Of a DNA stretch of 5,013 nt, positions 4,915 through 5,013 are shown in pieces (positions within the stretch are counted from its first letter, which is position 1; each line of letters opens with the position of its first letter). This DNA comes from an uncultured Agathobaculum sp. GTDB lineage: Bacteria > Bacillota > Clostridia > Oscillospirales > Butyricicoccaceae. The position numbers and the translations under genes were made by a program. The notes under the pieces were generated by a model. The model was not told the origin of the DNA and did not search any database. It was given only the letters and a program-made list of their open reading frames with translations. The stretch spans positions 1 to 5,013 of the forward strand of contig CALWJG010000137.1 in assembly GCA_944380945.1 (NCBI GenBank), given 5' to 3'.

Positions 4915-5013
4915 TTACTTCTTGCCCGCCGCAGCGGCAGTCTTCGCGCTGCCGGCGGTCGTGGTCTTGGCTGCCGCCTTTTTCGCGGTCTTGGCGGTGG
5001 TTTTCTTGCCGGA
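4915..5013 (-). CDS. C-terminal Lys/Ala/Thr-rich basic tail of an unidentified protein (5' partial)
   Basis: The minus-strand frame enters from the right edge and runs 32 codons to TAA at 4915-4917, ending ...TAAAAGKK. Composition is almost only Lys, Ala and Thr with a few Gly and Ser, in 'KKTTAKTAKKAAAKTTT' style. Such histone-H1-like tails occur at the C-terminus of some bacterial HU-type proteins and of topoisomerase I in GC-rich Firmicutes, where they bind nucleic acid non-specifically. The main domain is outside the window, so the protein cannot be named. The frame is supported by a well-placed terminator after the stop and by the lack of any competing frame with protein-like composition. 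Confidence 0.65.
   Translation of the reverse strand, partial: SGKKTTAKTAKKAAAKTTTAGSAKTAAAAGKK

Overview
The window looks like chromosomal DNA of a GC-rich member of the Clostridia (Bacillota), most likely an Oscillospiraceae-like gut anaerobe. The grounds are strong GGAGG-type ribosome binding sites, a secreted protein with copper-amine-oxidase-N-like 'stalk' repeats, a single-piece tmRNA with an encoded CCA end, and a PTS_EIIC_2/PfoR-type membrane protein. The genus cannot be fixed from the sequence alone.

Left part (1-2109, + strand): the 3' part of a large gene for an exported cell-wall protein. It carries two stalk-like repeats, a central helical region, a transglutaminase-like fold that has lost its catalytic Cys and His, and a C-terminal glucosaminidase domain. 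A 57-residue helical protein follows 29 bases later, and a strong hairpin terminator closes the unit.

Middle (2151-3109, + strand): a trans-translation module. A good promoter drives smpB (155 aa), and the tmRNA gene ssrA (356 nt) follows 27 bases after its stop, ending at a textbook terminator. SmpB and tmRNA act together to release stalled ribosomes and tag the unfinished proteins. A long inverted repeat covers the smpB -10 region and ends on its Shine-Dalgarno sequence. The inferred tag peptide ends in Leu-Gln-Ala-Ala instead of the usual Leu-Ala-Ala.

Right of ssrA (3110-3570): about 460 bases without a convincing gene. It holds a 12-bp tandem repeat, a possible short remnant of a surface-protein repeat, and several stem-loops, one of which looks like the terminator of the gene arriving from the right.

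Right part (3571-5013, - strand): a lone PTS EIIC-like membrane transporter gene with its own promoter, a palindromic operator candidate at the start of its transcript and a GC-rich leader hairpin. Upstream of it lies the last part of another minus-strand gene, which encodes a Lys/Ala/Thr-rich basic tail and is cut by the window edge.

No wholly new multi-gene system is evident. The most interesting items are the catalytically dead transglutaminase domain joined to a glucosaminidase, the inverted repeat that could hide the smpB ribosome binding site in read-through transcripts, and the unusual tmRNA tag.
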